NCBI GenBank assembly: GCA_026168455.1 | Contig: CM047431.1 | Span: 7,090,943 to 7,154,942, forward strand | Reading direction: 5' to 3' | Source of the DNA: Theocolax elegans | Taxonomy: Eukaryota; Arthropoda; Insecta; Hymenoptera; Cerocephalidae | Length of the DNA stretch: 64,000 bases | Shown: positions 43,447 to 54,292 of the stretch, in pieces | Numbering within the stretch: the first letter of the stretch is position 1 | Layout of the letters: the number at the start of each line of letters is the position of its first letter | Notes under the pieces: model-generated | Seen by the model: the letters and a program-made list of their open reading frames with translations, nothing else | Told to the model about the DNA's origin: nothing | The model's database searches: none | Translations under genes and position numbers: made by a program

Positions 43447-44007
43447 AGGCCTCAGGCGAATAGGGTTTGGAGTCAAAAAATACTGCGAAAGTGACGAGCC
43501 GCGGGGTCCCTAATGTAAGAAACGGTTCACACAATCGGCCCTTTTCAGGGCCACAATAATGCGTAAGTCCGACCAACAACCTCCTCGCGGTACGCATCGG
43601 GTAATGCTGATGTTGGCGGTATTTGACTAAAACATAGGAAGATCTTTAAAATGGCATAACTCGGTCAAAAAAAGTCGTAGAGGGTCGACTTTTTTAAAAA
43701 TACTCGTTAAAAAGTCTACTTTAAGATGGTGTTCATTGTGTTTTGAAAAAAATGTTTTGGTAATCCAGGTAAACGTGCAAACTATTGCGTTGTTTAAGAA
43801 ACAGAAGTTGGTAGGATTGATTAAGACATAGCAATGTGGCATTATCTGGTAGCTATTAGGCATTATTTTTTCCTCAAAGTGTACATAATTCCCTACAAAA
43901 AAAAAAAAATTATCTCAATACGATGAAAATTGTCCGAGCTACAAGCATTTAAAAAATGGCAATTTTTCTGTGAAAAATCTTGTTGCGATAATTTTGATGC
44001 GGAGTGT
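43447..44007 (+). mobile_element. Right terminal repeat of a Tc1-like element (about 0.5 kb)
   Basis: Starts after the transposase stop and ends GATGCGGAGTGT. The same sequence forms both arms of the palindrome at 52988-55136, so these are long terminal inverted repeats and the two structures belong to one family. Confidence 0.8.
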
Positions 44008-44013
44008 ATTAAG

Positions 44014-44886
44014 TTAATCGGCGAGAAAGATCGTCTCGCCGAGTCAATTTATTAAATAAATAATTAAACAGTAATAAATCAACGTTAACAATTTAAGGGG
44101 AGTCGTACCACTGACTATCCCCGAGATCAACGGCAACAAATAGTTAAAACCTATTAACTGTCCAGTTGTGAGCAACCGATCCGGGAGTGATCGGCTGCTT
44201 AATCTGATGGCTATAAGTCACACCGTGTGACATATGTATCTCTGACGTAGTGAGCTCTGACGTAGGAGCTTCCTACGTCACGCGCGCCTTTTCTCGTGAA
44301 GTGGCTCCCGCGAACCACCTAATGCCTACCCGGGCGGGATTTGTCACGAGAGGGGGAAAGGAGGAACGCTTACTCTCCTGGACCGTACCAGGTAAATCGG
44401 GGTACGAAATATTAAATAGACACGCGAGTCTAAACGTGGTGCACCACTTACCGCGAATCTAAATATATCTAATATCTAATATATCTAATAATCTAAATAT
44501 ATCTAATCTAATATCTCGTGTCAGCGGGAAAAGGCTGGGCAACGGAGAGAGAGCTTGTTCTCGTGAATATCCCTCTCTCTCTCACTCCAACTGTCGGGAA
44601 GGCTGCCGACTCCTGGCTTCCTTCTTTCCCTTCCTGTGGGACGTGCTGCTCCACACGCCGACGTGGAGGTTAGTGGGGAGAAGTATCTCATACCCACACA
44701 CAAAACGCACTAGTCCTTCAGCTCTTTATCACGTCAAATATCACGGCGGTTATCAACACGTTGTTGTTGCCATGCGCGCGCGAACTTTCTTACTCCCAGC
44801 TGGGCGCGCACGATTCTCGCGCGTTCGTACGCGCGCCGCGCTGTATATCCTCTTTCACTCAAGGAACGGGAAAGAGGGTTAACGAG
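44014..44886 (-). repeat. 3' LTR of the rearranged Gypsy element, partial
   Basis: Reverse complement of most of the solo LTR 5309-6430: shares CGGCGAGAAAGAT...CTCGCCGAG, the CACACCGTGTGAC segment and CGCGCGCGC promoter-like parts. Diverged, and truncated at the U5 side. Confidence 0.85.
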
Positions 44887-45520
44887 TTGCTCTTGATCAA
44901 GTTTATCAGGATGTGAGGAAACTGTTTCAGATGATTGATCTCCTTGCAGTGGCAGAGCGGACAACTAGGTTCGTCAGAACCTCCCGTTCCGCTCGTTAAA
45001 GGCTGGGCTACATGTTAACCTGTATTAGGAGGCAGTCTATTTGAATGCCGCCTCAGCCTTCAGCCGCTGCTGGCGCTTTACGTTCGCTTCGCTAGTGAAC
45101 CTGGAGTACGCCCTCGTCCTCGTTTCGGGGGAACTGACTCAGTATCTGCATTGGCAGACTGATCTACTGGTGATCGGCGTTTTACGGTCGCGGTGGTTTT
45201 CCGGGGACGACCACGCTATCCTCTGGGAACGCGGGACCTATCTAAAGACTTACGCGACGTCTTGCGCGGATTACACCGAGTTCCCTCGCCAGGGGACTCA
45301 CTCGCATTATTCTCCCTCGCAGGGGAGCATTCGCTCGCTACAGTCGGGTCGCACTTCTCCTCTTGATCCCTAGATGGTTGAGGTTGCTCACGTGGATCCT
45401 CATCAGTTGAGTCAGCATCATTTTCGGGGACGTATTTCTTCAGATGCTCGATGTGAGATACTTCTTGGTCCCCTTGATCATCTTATATGACATACGTATT
45501 CATACCTTTTCTACTGACGA
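44887..45520 (-). other. Gypsy pol 3' tail, no intact frame
   Basis: Between integrase and LTR. GC-rich, with scraps of charged sequence; no env-like features. Confidence 0.5.
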
Positions 45521-46114
45521 TCAGATACGGCCCTGTGTATTTCGGAACAAGCTTAGCCGAGATACCTTGTGTGCTGGACGAGAGGATCCGGTTGCGTTTC
45601 CACCTGCTCCTACCTCGAATTCCGCTGGCCTTCGACATGAGTTGAAGATTTCGGCTTGTCGGGCCTTACTGGCAGCCGACTGACGATTTGCGTTCTCGTG
45701 CAGTCTTGGCAACTGTTTGATTTTATCGTTCCAATCCTGCAGTCTCCGGAATTCAAACTGTTGCTGGGCAAGCCGGTCTTGCTCTCGACGAACTGTACTA
45801 AGCGCCTCGGGTTGGCGACCATAGTTCAGCATAGCCGGGCTTCATCCAGTAGAACTTTGCACCGCTGTGTTTAGTGCAAAGCCTAACTCTGACAGCTTGT
45901 CGTCCCAGTCGCTGTGCTTATCCTGGATATACGACGCCACCATTGTATTAAGGGTCCGATTAGCCCTCTCGACAGGTTTGGCCTGTGCGTGATAAGGGTG
46001 TTGCGTCGAATGATAAACTCCCTTAGTTTCGAGGTATTCATCTACGAGTTTATTTTTAAACTCGGTCCCGTTATCCAAATGAAATACTTCCGGAGTGCCG
46101 AACCGGTTAATCAC
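45521..46114 (-). pseudogene. Gypsy integrase, core and C-terminal part
   Basis: 46114-45842 reads RFGTPEVFHLDNGTEFKNKL, with the second catalytic Asp in LDNG, and YHAQAKPVERANRTLNTMVA, with the catalytic Glu. A frame break at about 45840 is followed by MLNYGRQPEALSTVRREQDRL and a C-terminal coiled segment (45832-45521). The zinc-binding HHCC part lies upstream (46114-46510) in fragments (CQQC-like near 46340). The family's integrase inserts the DNA copy; this one is split. Confidence 0.8.
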
Positions 46115-46510
46115 TCGCTCGTGAAGCTCGCGGACTATCGTCTTTGCGTTAGCTTTGCTTATCGGGATTGCTTCAATTCAGCGCGTGAATAAATCCTGGA
46201 ATACTAGGATGTATTCGTATCCTCGGCTAGAGCGCGGAAGCGGGCCGGTGATATCTCCTGATACCACCTGCCATGGTCTGTCCGGTTGACGGTGACCCAT
46301 TAATCCTCAGGGAGCACGTTGCTCGACCTTACATTGCTGGCACACCTGACATCGCCTCACGTAATCCGCAACTTTTGCGTAGAACCGTGGCCAATAATAG
46401 TTTTGGGTCACGCGGGCGAATGTCTTTTCCCTTCCGAGATGGCCAGCTGAGGGGTCGTCGTGACACTCTCTCAGAATAGAGTGACGATTCTCTACGGGTA
46501 CGCCCAGCTT

Positions 46511-46838
46511 TCATGCTTGCTCGTCATCCATCACTTCCTCTAATTCTTTGTCGGGACGATAGATGTATAGATTTCCTCCGACAAGTTTCCAGTCGGGGAA
46601 ATCACGAGGTCTGTTAGAAACGTATTTGATCCAGTCTAGGTACCAAGGATCTTCAGTAGTTTCAGCCCACGACATTGCTACGACTGTAGGCTCGTCGTCT
46701 TCATACAATTTCCTCCAATAAGTTTCCAGTCGGGGAAATCACGAGGTCTGTTGGAAACGTATTTGATCCTGTCTAGGTACCAAGGATTCTCAGTAGTTTC
46801 AGCCTACGACATTGCTACGACTGTAGGCTCGCCGTCTT
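46511..46838 (-). pseudogene. Gypsy RNase H-integrase spacer with internal 130-bp duplication
   Basis: MYEDDEPTVVAMSWAETTED, PWYLDWIKYVSNRP and FPDWKLVGGNLYIYRPDKEL are the normal linker after RNase H. The segment 46710-46838 repeats 46568-46708 with some divergence, so the linker is present twice. Confidence 0.75.
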
Positions 46839-47344
46839 AATACATGCGAGATAGGGCATCGGGAACGTGATGCAAAGCTCCTTTTCTGTGCTCGACGGGA
46901 AAGTCATGAGCTTGAAGCTCTAGAGCCCCTCTTGCTAGTCGGCTGGTTGGATTTCTCATATTACACAACCAGCGAAGACTACTGTGATCCGTTATCACTT
47001 TGAAGTGGTACCCTTCGATGTAAGGTCTGAACTTATTAATAGCCCAGACCACGGCCAAGCATTCCTCTCCGTAACACTATAATTCTTCTCGGGTGCTGTG
47101 AGAATGCGACTGGCAAACTCAATGACTCTTTCCTCTCCGTCTATCTCCTGGACGAGTACGGCTCCTATGCCGGTATCACTCGCGTCCATGTGCACTGGAG
47201 CAGTCATGATCAGGGCCTTCGGCTGCTGGAAGGCTTGCTCCTGTTCATCTAACCACTCGTACCCTTGGATCTTCTTCGTGAGACGGATAAGTGGCTCGGC
47301 AATCGTGGCGTAATCCGGCATAAAACGCCGATACCACGACGCCA
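46837..47344 (-). pseudogene. Gypsy RNase H, copy 1 of the duplicated block
   Basis: MASWYRRFMPDYATIAEPLI, DASDTGIGAVLVQEIDGEER, then a frame slip at NAWPWSG (expected ECLAV-W) and AVVWAINKFRPYIEGYHFKV, ITDHSSLRWLCNMRNPT, VPDALSRMY. Near-identical to 48944-49452, including the same slip, so the slip predates the duplication. The upstream continuation is interrupted by the palindrome at 47345. Confidence 0.85.
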
Positions 47345-47727
47345 CACTATGGGAAAAAGGTAAGAATTTTGTCCTAAAATCGTAGAACTCTTGTTGTGAT
47401 AGGTGCAGAATAATGAAATTTGAGGGTAAGATAGTTGATGAAATATGCTATCTGGGAAAATTAAAGTTATGAGTTCAAGGTCATTTTATGACCTTCAAAA
47501 ATGAGATCAAACATGTTAGTTTTATGAAAAATTTAGTTTCTTCTTATTAAAATGAGTAAAAATGTTAAATTATAATATATTATATAGATATTTTGAAATA
47601 TTTTTGTCTGCTGATTAGAACTGCTGAACTAAAAAATCGAATCACTTTTTGCTCTTAAAAAACGCAGTAGGTTAATTCTTGAAAGTTCCTTAGAAAACTT
47701 AGAACTGAACGGGTTCATGAGTGTGTG

Positions 47728-47731
<4 letters not shown>

Positions 47732-47761
<30 letters not shown>

Positions 47762-47812
47762 TACTATATATATAGTATGTATATACTATATATATATATG
47801 TGTGTGTGTGTG
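47732..47812. repeat. Compound (TA)n(AC)n...(TA)n(GT)n microsatellite
   Basis: A self-complementary microsatellite (AC and GT arms around TA) inside the loop of the Transib-like element. Confidence 0.9.
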
Positions 47813-48101
47813 TGTGGGTGGGACTATGTGTGGGAGTATGCGTGGTTTTGGATTAGTTTTTATACGAGATTGTTAATAATTGTAGTAAATTTATCTCATA
47901 AAAATACATTTTATGTAAATTCTTTGGTAGACATAAGTAAACATAAAGTAAATATAAACAACATTGTATATTTGTATATTTGCAAATAATATTTGAATAT
48001 AATTTTAATCTAACTCACTGGATGAATCGTCACTACAACTCATATCATCGTCTGAAGTAATTTCACTGAAAAAATAAGTAAAATGCTGCATTAATATATG
48101 T

Positions 48102-48103
<2 letters not shown>

Positions 48104-48144
<41 letters not shown>
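48104..48144. repeat. Poly(A) run of 41
   Basis: Uninterrupted A run at the loop/right-arm border of the Transib-like element; length in the assembly may be unreliable. Confidence 0.9.
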
Positions 48145-48146
<2 letters not shown>

Positions 48147-48451
48147 GATTCGATTTTTTAGTTCAGCAGTTCTAAGCAGCAGACAAAAATATTTCAAAAT
48201 ATCTATATAATATAGTATAATTTAACATTTTTACTCATTTTAATAAGAAGAAACTAAATTTTTTCATAAAACTAACATGTTTGATCTCATTTTTGAAGGT
48301 CATAAAATGACCTTGAACTCATAACTTTAATTTTCCCAGATAGCATATTTCATCAACTATCTTACCCTCAAATTTCATTATTCTGCACCTATCACAACAA
48401 GAGTTCTACGATTTTAGGACAAAATTCTTACCTTTTTCCCATAGTGCGCCA

Positions 48452-48871
48452 TGCCGAGTAATCGTCAAAGCTGTTTGAGGTTCTTGTGAGCCTGATAAAC
48501 CCTTATAAGCTCTGTCTTGGCTGGGTCGGGACAAATTCCATCCCTGTTGACCAGCACGCCAAGATATCTCACCTCATCCTGACAAAAGACACACTTGACT
48601 TTCTTTACTATCAAGTTAGCTTCGATCAGTCTTTTCAGCACCATCTCGAGATACTTCTTGTGCCCTTCAAATGTCTCGGTGACTATAATAATGTCATCGA
48701 GGTAAGAAAAGGCATTGGGCTCGAGATCAGGACCAAGAACTTGGTCAATCATGCGTTGGAAGGTCGCGCCAGCGTATGCCAGTCCGCATGGCATCCGCTT
48801 AAACTGATACAGTCCCATCCCCGGGACTGTGAAAGCCGTATAAGGACGCGATGCCTTCTGGACATGTATTT
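48452..48871 (-). pseudogene. Gypsy RT C-terminal part, copy 1 of the duplicated block
   Basis: IHVQKASRPYTAFTVPGMGL, GLAYAGATFQRMIDQVLGPD, SYLDDIIIVTETFEGH and VRYLGVLVNRDGICPDPAKT, identical or nearly so to the corresponding part of 49465-50682. It begins without the RT N-terminal half because of the duplication breakpoint at about 48871. Confidence 0.85.
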
Positions 48872-48943
48872 GATCCTGTCTAGGTACCAAGGATTCTCAG
48901 TAGTTTCAGCCTACGACATTGCTACGACTGTAGGCTCGCCGTC

Positions 48944-49452
48944 TTAATACATGCGAGATAGGGCATCGGGAACGTGATGCAAAGCTCCTTTTCTGTGCTC
49001 GACGGGAAAGTCATGAGCTTGAAGCTCTAGAGCCCCTCTTGCTAGTCGGCTGGTTGGATTTCTCATATTACACAACCAGCGAAGACTACTGTGATCCGTT
49101 ATCACTTTGAAGTGGTACCCTTCGATGTAAGGTCTGAACTTATTAATAGCCCAGACCACGGCCAAGCATTCCTCTCCGTAACACTATAATTCTTCTCGGG
49201 TGCTGTGAGAATGCGACTGGCAAACTCAATGACTCTTTCCTCTCCGTCTATCTCCTGGACGAGTACGGCTCCTATGCCGGTATCACTCGCGTCCATGTGC
49301 ACTGGAGCAGTCATGATCAGGGCCTTCGGCTGCTGGAAGGCTTGCTCCTGTTCATCTAACCACTCGTACCCTTGGATCTTCTTCGTGAGACGGATAAGTG
49401 GCTCGGTAATCGTGGCGTAATCCGGCATAAAACGCCGATACCACGACGCCAT
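48944..49452 (-). pseudogene. Gypsy RNase H, copy 2 of the duplicated block
   Basis: Same content as 46837-47344 (one amino-acid change, ATITEP against ATIAEP). Continuous with the RT frame upstream through a break at about 49455 (a stop or shift after AHKNLKQL). Confidence 0.85.
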
Positions 49453-49464
49453 GCCGAGTAATCG

Positions 49465-50682
49465 TCAAAGCTGTTTGAGGTTCTTGTGAGCCTGATAAAC
49501 CCTTATAAGCTCTGTCTTGGCTGGGTCGGGACAAATTCCATCCCTGTTGACCAGCACGCCAAGATATCTCACCTCATCCTGACAAAAGACACACTTGACT
49601 TTCTTTACTATCAAGTTAGCTTCGATCAGTCTTTTCAGCACCATCTCGAGATACTTCTTGTGCCCTTCAAATGTCTCGGTGACTATAATAATGTCATCGA
49701 GGTAAGAAAAGGCATTGGGCTCGAGATCAGGACCAAGAACTTGGTCAATCATGCGTTGGAAGGTCGCGCCAGCGTATGCCAGTCCGCATGGCATCCGCTT
49801 AAACTGATACAGTCCCATCCCCGGGACTGTGAAAGCCGTATAAGGACGCGATGCCTTCTGGACATGTATTTGGTGGTACGCTGAGTTCATGTTCAGAGTA
49901 ATAATGTACCGACATCTCTTCAGTTTGCGCAAGATATCCTGCATGAACGGGAGGAAATAAGCGTCTGGTTTCGTTAGCGCATTGACTTTTCTAAAATCAA
50001 TGCAAAATTGACGTGATCCGTTCTCCTTGCGTACCATCACCACAAAGCTTGACCAACCGCTGTCCGAGGGTTCTATGATCTCTAAATCTAGCATCTCTCG
50101 GACTTGGCGGTGCATCTCCTCTTGGATCTTCTCCGACATAGGGTAATACTTCTGCTTTATCGGGCGAGCTGATCCCACGTCAATGGAGTGCTCGATGAGT
50201 TGGGTTCGCCCGATTTTGGGAGAAGTATTAGACAGCACTATGCTTACTAGCGCTCGTAGCTCTTCTCTTTCTGCCTCGGTTGCGTCCGCTATCCCAGCGG
50301 ACGAGAGGGTGGCCATACCTTCTATGCCAGCAACTTCGAGGTGGATCTGCTGCTTGCTGTCCTTGAGGAACAGGCGGTCGCTATCCGGATCCAATAAGGC
50401 TCTGAATGCTCGTACAAAGTTTACTCCTACGTAGCATTCGGCGTCAAGGTTTGGTATGATCGCTACTCTTATTTCACGTGTCTCATTTCCGAAAGTGAAA
50501 GGTAAGATCACGTGGCCGTTTAGCGGTTGGTAACTACCTTCCGCCATCTTGACGCGTCCGGCGTTCGCCACAATGAGCTCCTTGCCCAGTGCTGCGGCGT
50601 TTTGCAGACCGCTGGGTCTCATCACGGTTGTGGAGGCTCCAGGGTCGTATAAGGCTCTTATACGAAAGCCCTCAATCTCCAC
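49465..50682 (-). CDS. Gypsy protease and reverse transcriptase
   Basis: 405 uninterrupted codons. Protease: MEIEGFRIRALYDPGASTTV; the catalytic triplet is DPG where retropepsins have DTG/DSG. It ends with the flap-like DAECYVGVNFVRAFRALL. Reverse transcriptase: SRQFCIDFRKVNALTKPDAY, LNMNSAYHQIHVQ, PYTAFTVPGMGLYQFKRMPC and catalytic SYLDDIIIV. The frame stops after AHKNLKQL before the connection domain is complete. The upstream continuation toward gag is interrupted by the insertion at about 50810-50905. RT motifs are intact; the element as a whole is not. Confidence 0.85.
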   Translation of the reverse strand: MEIEGFRIRALYDPGASTTVMRPSGLQNAAALGKELIVANAGRVKMAEGSYQPLNGHVILPFTFGNETREIRVAIIPNLDAECYVGVNFVRAFRALLDPDSDRLFLKDSKQQIHLEVAGIEGMATLSSAGIADATEAEREELRALVSIVLSNTSPKIGRTQLIEHSIDVGSARPIKQKYYPMSEKIQEEMHRQVREMLDLEIIEPSDSGWSSFVVMVRKENGSRQFCIDFRKVNALTKPDAYFLPFMQDILRKLKRCRYIITLNMNSAYHQIHVQKASRPYTAFTVPGMGLYQFKRMPCGLAYAGATFQRMIDQVLGPDLEPNAFSYLDDIIIVTETFEGHKKYLEMVLKRLIEANLIVKKVKCVFCQDEVRYLGVLVNRDGICPDPAKTELIRVYQAHKNLKQL

Positions 50683-50809
50683 ATGAAGCCACCAACGTCT
50701 GTCATCCTCTGGTTTGTAGGATGTGGTGGGTCTGCTGGCTTCTGGGAACCATTCCTCCTTCTGAGGCCCATTTCCGCTCCTTTCTGGACCATCCTTTCAA
50801 TCGGAGCCA

Positions 50810-50905
50810 GGGTTGCCAGATGGCGATTTTTTCTCTTCGTTGCTCTCGTATAATAAACATCAAAATACGTTAGAGAGAAAAGGAAAGAAAATCGCCAACT
50901 GGTTA
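50810..50905. mobile_element. Small hairpin (MITE-like) insertion, about 96 bp
   Basis: Relative to the sister copy at about 11945-11985, an extra imperfect palindrome lies here: CCAGGGTTGCCAGATGGCGA at one end, TCGCCAACTGGTTACT at the other, with partly complementary TTCTCTTC/GAAAAGGAAAG inside. The flanks CAATCGGAG and CGATTGGAG look like a diverged ~9-bp target duplication. Family unknown. Confidence 0.6.
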
Positions 50906-50984
50906 CTCCGATTGGAGCGGGTCTGTCTCGAACTCATCTGGGACAGCGGGGACTCAAGCTCTTGGGTCGCGGTTTTCGTCCCGA

Positions 50985-51524
50985 TTAACCGCTCCCTTTG
51001 GCGTTTCCCGAGCACACCGGACAGTAGCTGCGGGAATAGCCAATTTTGCCGCAGCCACCGCAGGTAAGAGGCTTAGTCGGATCAAAAGTCGAGCCCATTC
51101 GGTTTTTCGGCTGTTCCTTCCCATTTTCCCTCGGTGAACTAGCACTCTTCTTCTCCTGCCTGTGTCCAAACCTCCTACTCTTCGAAGATCGGTTGTCCGG
51201 CAAGCCTTTCTTCGGAGAGCCGGACCTTGAACTTGTCCTACGGGACTGTCGAGTCGTCGACGCCAATTGGGAGACGATGAGCCGCAGCGCATCCTCCAGC
51301 AACTTTACGATGCGGCCGACGACGTCAGGCTCGCTTGGTTTGGATGAGGTTATCTCAGCGACCGCTAACTTAGCCTTCGGCGAACCTTTTTTCGGATTCG
51401 GCTTATATGCCATTTCGGGGAGCAGAGACCCTTCCTCTATAGGTGGTGGACGATATACTTTCTCACCTTCTATCGTCTGCTCCGCTTCCGTGGCGAGGTC
51501 CAGCCTCTTTTCAATTGAGCTCAC
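50985..51524 (-). pseudogene. Gypsy gag, linker and zinc knuckle
   Basis: 179 codons (IEKRLDLATEAEQTIEGEKV to CPVCSGNAKGSG, then TAA). Basic Ser/Lys/Arg linker and the knuckle CGGCGKIGYSRSYC with Tyr for His, as in the other copies. Overlaps pol by a -1 frame at the slippery site. Confidence 0.8.
51003..51009 (-). other. Putative -1 ribosomal frameshift site, GGGAAAC
   Basis: Codons tcG GGA AAC just before the gag stop, identical to the site in the other two Gypsy copies. Confidence 0.65.
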
Positions 51525-52430
51525 TTCCGTACCAACGTTTAGCCGAAGTCACAAAATCTTGCCAGGAGTGCCACTTGTGTTTCTCGTTCTGGTACCACGT
51601 GGCAGCTGTGTCTGTCAGCAGTTCCGAGAGTGACGGCAGTAACTCGTCTTCTGACAGGTTGGCCAGGATCCTGCAATCCTCGATCCTGGGTCGATGCTCT
51701 GAATCTTGTCGCCAGACAACTTGACCTGCCACTTCCTAACAATGCCGCCGACGTCCCGAGGTGTTCCATTCAACCTCGATGACGTAGAGAATCTTGGTGT
51801 TGAAAATGTCCGACTCTTGTTTGGCGAGCTGCGCGTTTGTGGAATCCTCTGGGATTCGCGTGCATTCCCTCCCTTCCAAGCTCCATCAGGCTGTCTGAGG
51901 GGCGCTTGTGCGCTGTTGCTCGCCATTTAGTGCACATGGTGAGATTGGTTGGCACCGTCCAATCTCGTGCTGTGAGCGGTTTGAGTGCGCTCGGACATTA
52001 GCTTATTCACCTTCTTCGTAATGTCATTAACTTTTTGGATAAGCTCCATCAAGGTCTGGGAGAACGATCGAGGGATTCTAAAAGTGTTTCTCTCGTCTGA
52101 AACTGAGTTGGTCGCAGCTGACGTCGTTTCGTCTATTCATCGAAGTCCTGCACCGTCCTGTGCAGGTTGTCCTTAACCGCAGCGTTCTCCCGCAGTACCA
52201 GATATACTTCCTGTTCTGGGCTAGGTTCATTAGACTCCTCGTCTTGATGTTCACCTAGCATCTGCAGCCACCTATTTCTCCGTTGGAGACGGCTGCAAAC
52301 TACTGTTGCTTCATCCTCCTCCTGGTTAAACTCCTGGGCCGAATAGTTCCCTAATAGCTACTGATGGAGTCGCTCGGCTTTTCTATGAACCAAGCCTGCC
52401 GATTTTAGGTTCAAGGCGTCCAAGTTGAGT
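51511..52430 (-). pseudogene. Gypsy gag, N-terminal and capsid part, broken and 5'-truncated
   Basis: WQVKLSGDKIQSID (capsid start), EDELLPSLSELLTDTAATWYQ and WHSWQDFVTSAKRWYGSELN are capsid motifs; upstream scraps (LMELGREG, IRRYFRIPRSFSQTLMEL-like) match the sister copy at 10300-10800. A stretch of the capsid present in the sister copy (about 11116-11330) is deleted at about 51525. The gag start is lost at 52430. Confidence 0.75.
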
Positions 52431-52485
52431 TGAACCATTTTCTTTACACGCATCCATAATGTGCTTTTTCATTTCAATTGAAAAA

Positions 52486-52863
52486 TGTTATTTTTAACAC
52501 TCTCTATCAATAGTCTTCCATCTCCACTTTTATTGGAATATGTCCTCTCACCATCTACCCAATCGAATTCATAGTCATGTTCGAGCTTAGCTTGATCTGC
52601 TTTACAACTTTTTGAAACTTTTTGGTCAATAACTCCCGGTAGCTTTCATCATAATGAATATCAGAATCAAAATCAGGATCACCTGATGAACCAGAATAGT
52701 CTGCATTTAGTATCAAAATATTTTCATTCTCTGATGTTCCAGCCTTAGAATTAGCATAAACAGACCGTCTCGTACGTTTTTTTGACATTATAAATAGCAG
52801 CATAATGAATAGTTTAATTTTATTAATTGTATGAAAAATAAAATATTTGGTACAATATGACAA
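52486..52863 (-). pseudogene. Unidentified acidic N-terminal fragment
   Basis: The likely start is MSKKRTRRSVYANSKAGTSE (ATG at about 52788); then an Asp/Ser-rich stretch (DYSGSSGDPDFDSDIHYDES), LLTKKFQKVVKQIKLSSN and a stop at 52555, with WVDGERTYSNKSG readable just after it. The basic start plus acidic region recalls N-termini of transposases, but no family is recognised. It lies between the broken Gypsy element and the large palindrome. Confidence 0.35.
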
Positions 52864-52987
52864 AGCTTGTTTGAGACAATATTACATGAAAAATGTTAAA
52901 TATTTAAATAAACATAAAAGAAATGTTGCAAAAAAAGATATTTCAAGATATTTGACGAATTTAACTCCTAATACAAACGGACCAAAC

Positions 52988-54258
52988 ACACTCCGCATCA
53001 AAATTATCGCAACAAGATTTTTCACAGAAAAATTGCCATTTTTTAAATGCTTGTAGCTCTGTCAATTTTCATCGTATTGAGATCATTTTGTTTTGTTTTG
53101 TAGGGAATTATGTGCACTTTGAGGAAAAAAAAATGCCTAATAGCTGCGAGATAATGCCACATTGCTATGTCTTAATCAGGCCTACCAACTTCTTTTTCTT
53201 AAACAACGCAATAGTTTGCACGTTTACCTGGATTACCAAAACATTTTTTTCAAAAAACAAAGAACACCATCTTAAAGTAGACTTTTTAACGAGTATTTTA
53301 AAAAAAAGGTCGATCCTCTACGACTTTTTTTGAGTTATGCCATTTTAAAGATCTTCCTATGTTTTAGTCAAATACCGCCTACTTCAGCATTACCCGATGC
53401 GTACCGCGAGGAAGTTGTTGGTCAGACTTACGCATCATTGTGGTCCTGAAAAGGGCCGATTGTGTGAACCGTTTCTTACATTAAGGACCTCGAGGTCTGA
53501 ATCCCCTACAAAACAAAAAAAATTATCTCATTGCGATGAAAATTGATCGAATTACAAGCATTCGAAAAATGGCCATGTTTCAAATGCTTGTAATTTAATC
53601 AATTTTCATTGTATTGGGATAATCTTTATTGTCTTGAAGGGATTATGTGTTCTTTCAGGATAGCATGAATCCTAATAGCAACTACTACTAAATTATAAGG
53701 TTACATTTAAAACAAATTCGTGCCCCGAGAGCTATATTAAAACCTCATAAACAAAGAAACCACATTGCTATTCGTTATTTTTTTTAAATTACCTCTTGAA
53801 AAGTGTAACATTATTTAAAATTACACCTCTACCAACAAATCAATTAAAAAATAAAGCAAAAATTTACGCCGGGATACTGGTCAAAAGTTAAGGCGAAAGC
53901 TCATTCAGTATTAATTTTGCTATACAGAGTACATAGCAACTAAAAATTTGGAGTCAAAAAATACTGCGGAAGTGACGAGCCGCGGCACAGTGGGCCAAAA
54001 AAAAATCGTGTTTCAAAAATACCGATGCCACTGAGTTTTCATCGTATATACACCAAAATTTAACTATAGGTAGCTTTTGATATAGGGAGTAGGTATCCGC
54101 GTCCCTAAAACTGATATCAGATGATCTAATCGATATAAAAAATGATATATGAGCGATATATCGCAAAACCGCTGTAATAAGATTAATTAATGAAGTAAAC
54201 GAGCAGTTAATACTTTCTTTTCATAAATTTAGTAAAAGTAAATGTATACATGTGTGCG

Positions 54259-54292
<34 letters not shown>

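Larger units (their letters stand above)
47345..48446. mobile_element. Transib-like foldback element 1 (1102 bp)
   Basis: Ends CACTATGGGAAAAAGGTAAG and complement; arms about 305 bp, loop about 490 bp holding TA/AC/GT repeats and a 41-A run. Flanked by a 5-bp duplication CGCCA (47340-47344 and 48447-48451). CACWATG ends and 5-bp, GC-rich targets are the hallmarks of Transib transposons. The undisturbed target is seen in the other copy of the duplicated Gypsy block (about 49438-49460). Confidence 0.8.
44014..52430 (-). mobile_element. Ty3/Gypsy element (same family as solo LTR and 10-12.5 kb copy), rearranged
   Basis: Minus strand: gag (52430-50985), protease-RT (50682-49465), RNase H, a duplicated RT/RNase H block, spacer and integrase (46838-45521) and a 3' LTR (44886-44014). 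No 5' LTR is seen; the 5' end breaks off inside gag at 52430 and the LTR lacks its last ~280 bp. It contains a Transib-like palindrome (47345-48446), a ~1-kb tandem duplication and a ~100-bp MITE-like insertion. Confidence 0.9.

Noticed and set aside
44887..45520. env-like gene after integrase
   Set aside because: No signal peptide, membrane segment or long frame visible on the minus strand.
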